From Candidatus Dadabacteria bacterium (GTDB lineage: Bacteria > Desulfobacterota_D > UBA1144 > Nemesobacterales > UBA2774), in assembly GCA_030632765.1 (NCBI GenBank), contig DAOVUC010000080.1, positions 1 through 7,348 of the forward strand: DNA of 7,348 nt, read 5' to 3'. A model generated the notes under the pieces. That model was not told the DNA's origin. It searched no databases and saw nothing but the letters and a program-made list of their open reading frames with translations. This document shows positions 7,301-7,348 of this stretch, piece after piece; the stretch's first letter is position 1, and every line of letters starts with the position of its first letter. The position numbers and the translations under genes were made by a program.

Positions 7301-7348
7301 CCCGATTCAAAGACTCCTAACCGCCGCAGTAGCAATCCCGATACTATA
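7293..7348 (+). CDS. cdsA: Probable CDP-diglyceride synthase (phosphatidate cytidylyltransferase), N-terminal 18 codons only
   Basis: The frame opens at ATG 7293 and runs to the window edge as MSNPIQRLLTAAVAIPIL. A short polar start, then Gln-Arg-Leu/Ile-Leu-Thr-Ala and a hydrophobic stretch with Ile-Pro, is the usual N-terminus of CdsA. That inner-membrane enzyme makes CDP-diacylglycerol from phosphatidate and CTP for phospholipid synthesis. Only the beginning of the first membrane helix is visible, so another polytopic membrane protein is possible. There is no good Shine-Dalgarno near the ATG; the nearest purine run (AGGGAAA, 7267-7273) is about 20 nt away. A CATAAT at 7284-7289 would put the transcription start close to the ATG. 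Confidence 0.45.
   Translation, partial: MSNPIQRLLTAAVAIPIL

Overview
The window looks like a compact piece of chromosome from a Gram-negative-type bacterium of moderate, somewhat AT-leaning composition. It holds housekeeping genes only: cobalamin-dependent methionine synthase, porphobilinogen synthase, glutaminyl-tRNA synthetase, a HAD phosphatase, a receiver-like protein, a PurN-like protein and the start of what is probably a CDP-diglyceride synthase gene. There are no signs of phage, insertion sequences, CRISPR arrays, tRNA or rRNA. A GlnRS-bearing bacterium with this mix fits a proteobacterium or a Desulfobacterota/Dadabacteria-like lineage, but that placement is a low-confidence inference.

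Layout. (1) 1-2402, +: the 3' two thirds of metH, entering from the left edge. The reading frame is interrupted once, by an in-frame TGA at 1452-1454, just where the reactivation domain begins. The same frame then runs on for 315 further codons with clear MetH homology. (2) 2456-2833, -: a small receiver-like protein, convergent with metH. (3) 2899-3612, +: a HAD-family hydrolase, divergent from the receiver-like gene across 65 nt. (4) 3662-4639, -: hemB, convergent with the HAD gene. (5) 4764-6449, +: glnS, divergent from hemB across a 124-nt region that carries a perfect TATAAT box and, in the hemB leader, a 7-bp inverted repeat. (6) 6456-7220, -: a PurN-like formyltransferase-fold protein, tail to tail with glnS (6-nt gap). 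(7) 7293-7348, +: the first 18 codons of a probable cdsA.

Strands alternate at almost every gene, so there is no multi-gene operon here. Each gene seems to have its own promoter in one of three divergent intergenic regions (2834-2898, 4640-4763, 7221-7292). The functions are general metabolism: methionine and one-carbon cycling, haem/corrin precursor supply, tRNA charging and phospholipid synthesis. HemB supplies porphobilinogen, the precursor of the corrin ring that MetH uses, but nothing in the layout shows co-regulation.

Three points deserve attention: the single in-frame TGA in an otherwise intact metH; the PurN-like protein, which keeps the PurN fold signatures but lacks the catalytic His and Asp; and the receiver-like protein, which keeps the phospho-acceptor Asp but not the conserved Thr/Ser and Lys. 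No clearly new multi-gene system is visible.
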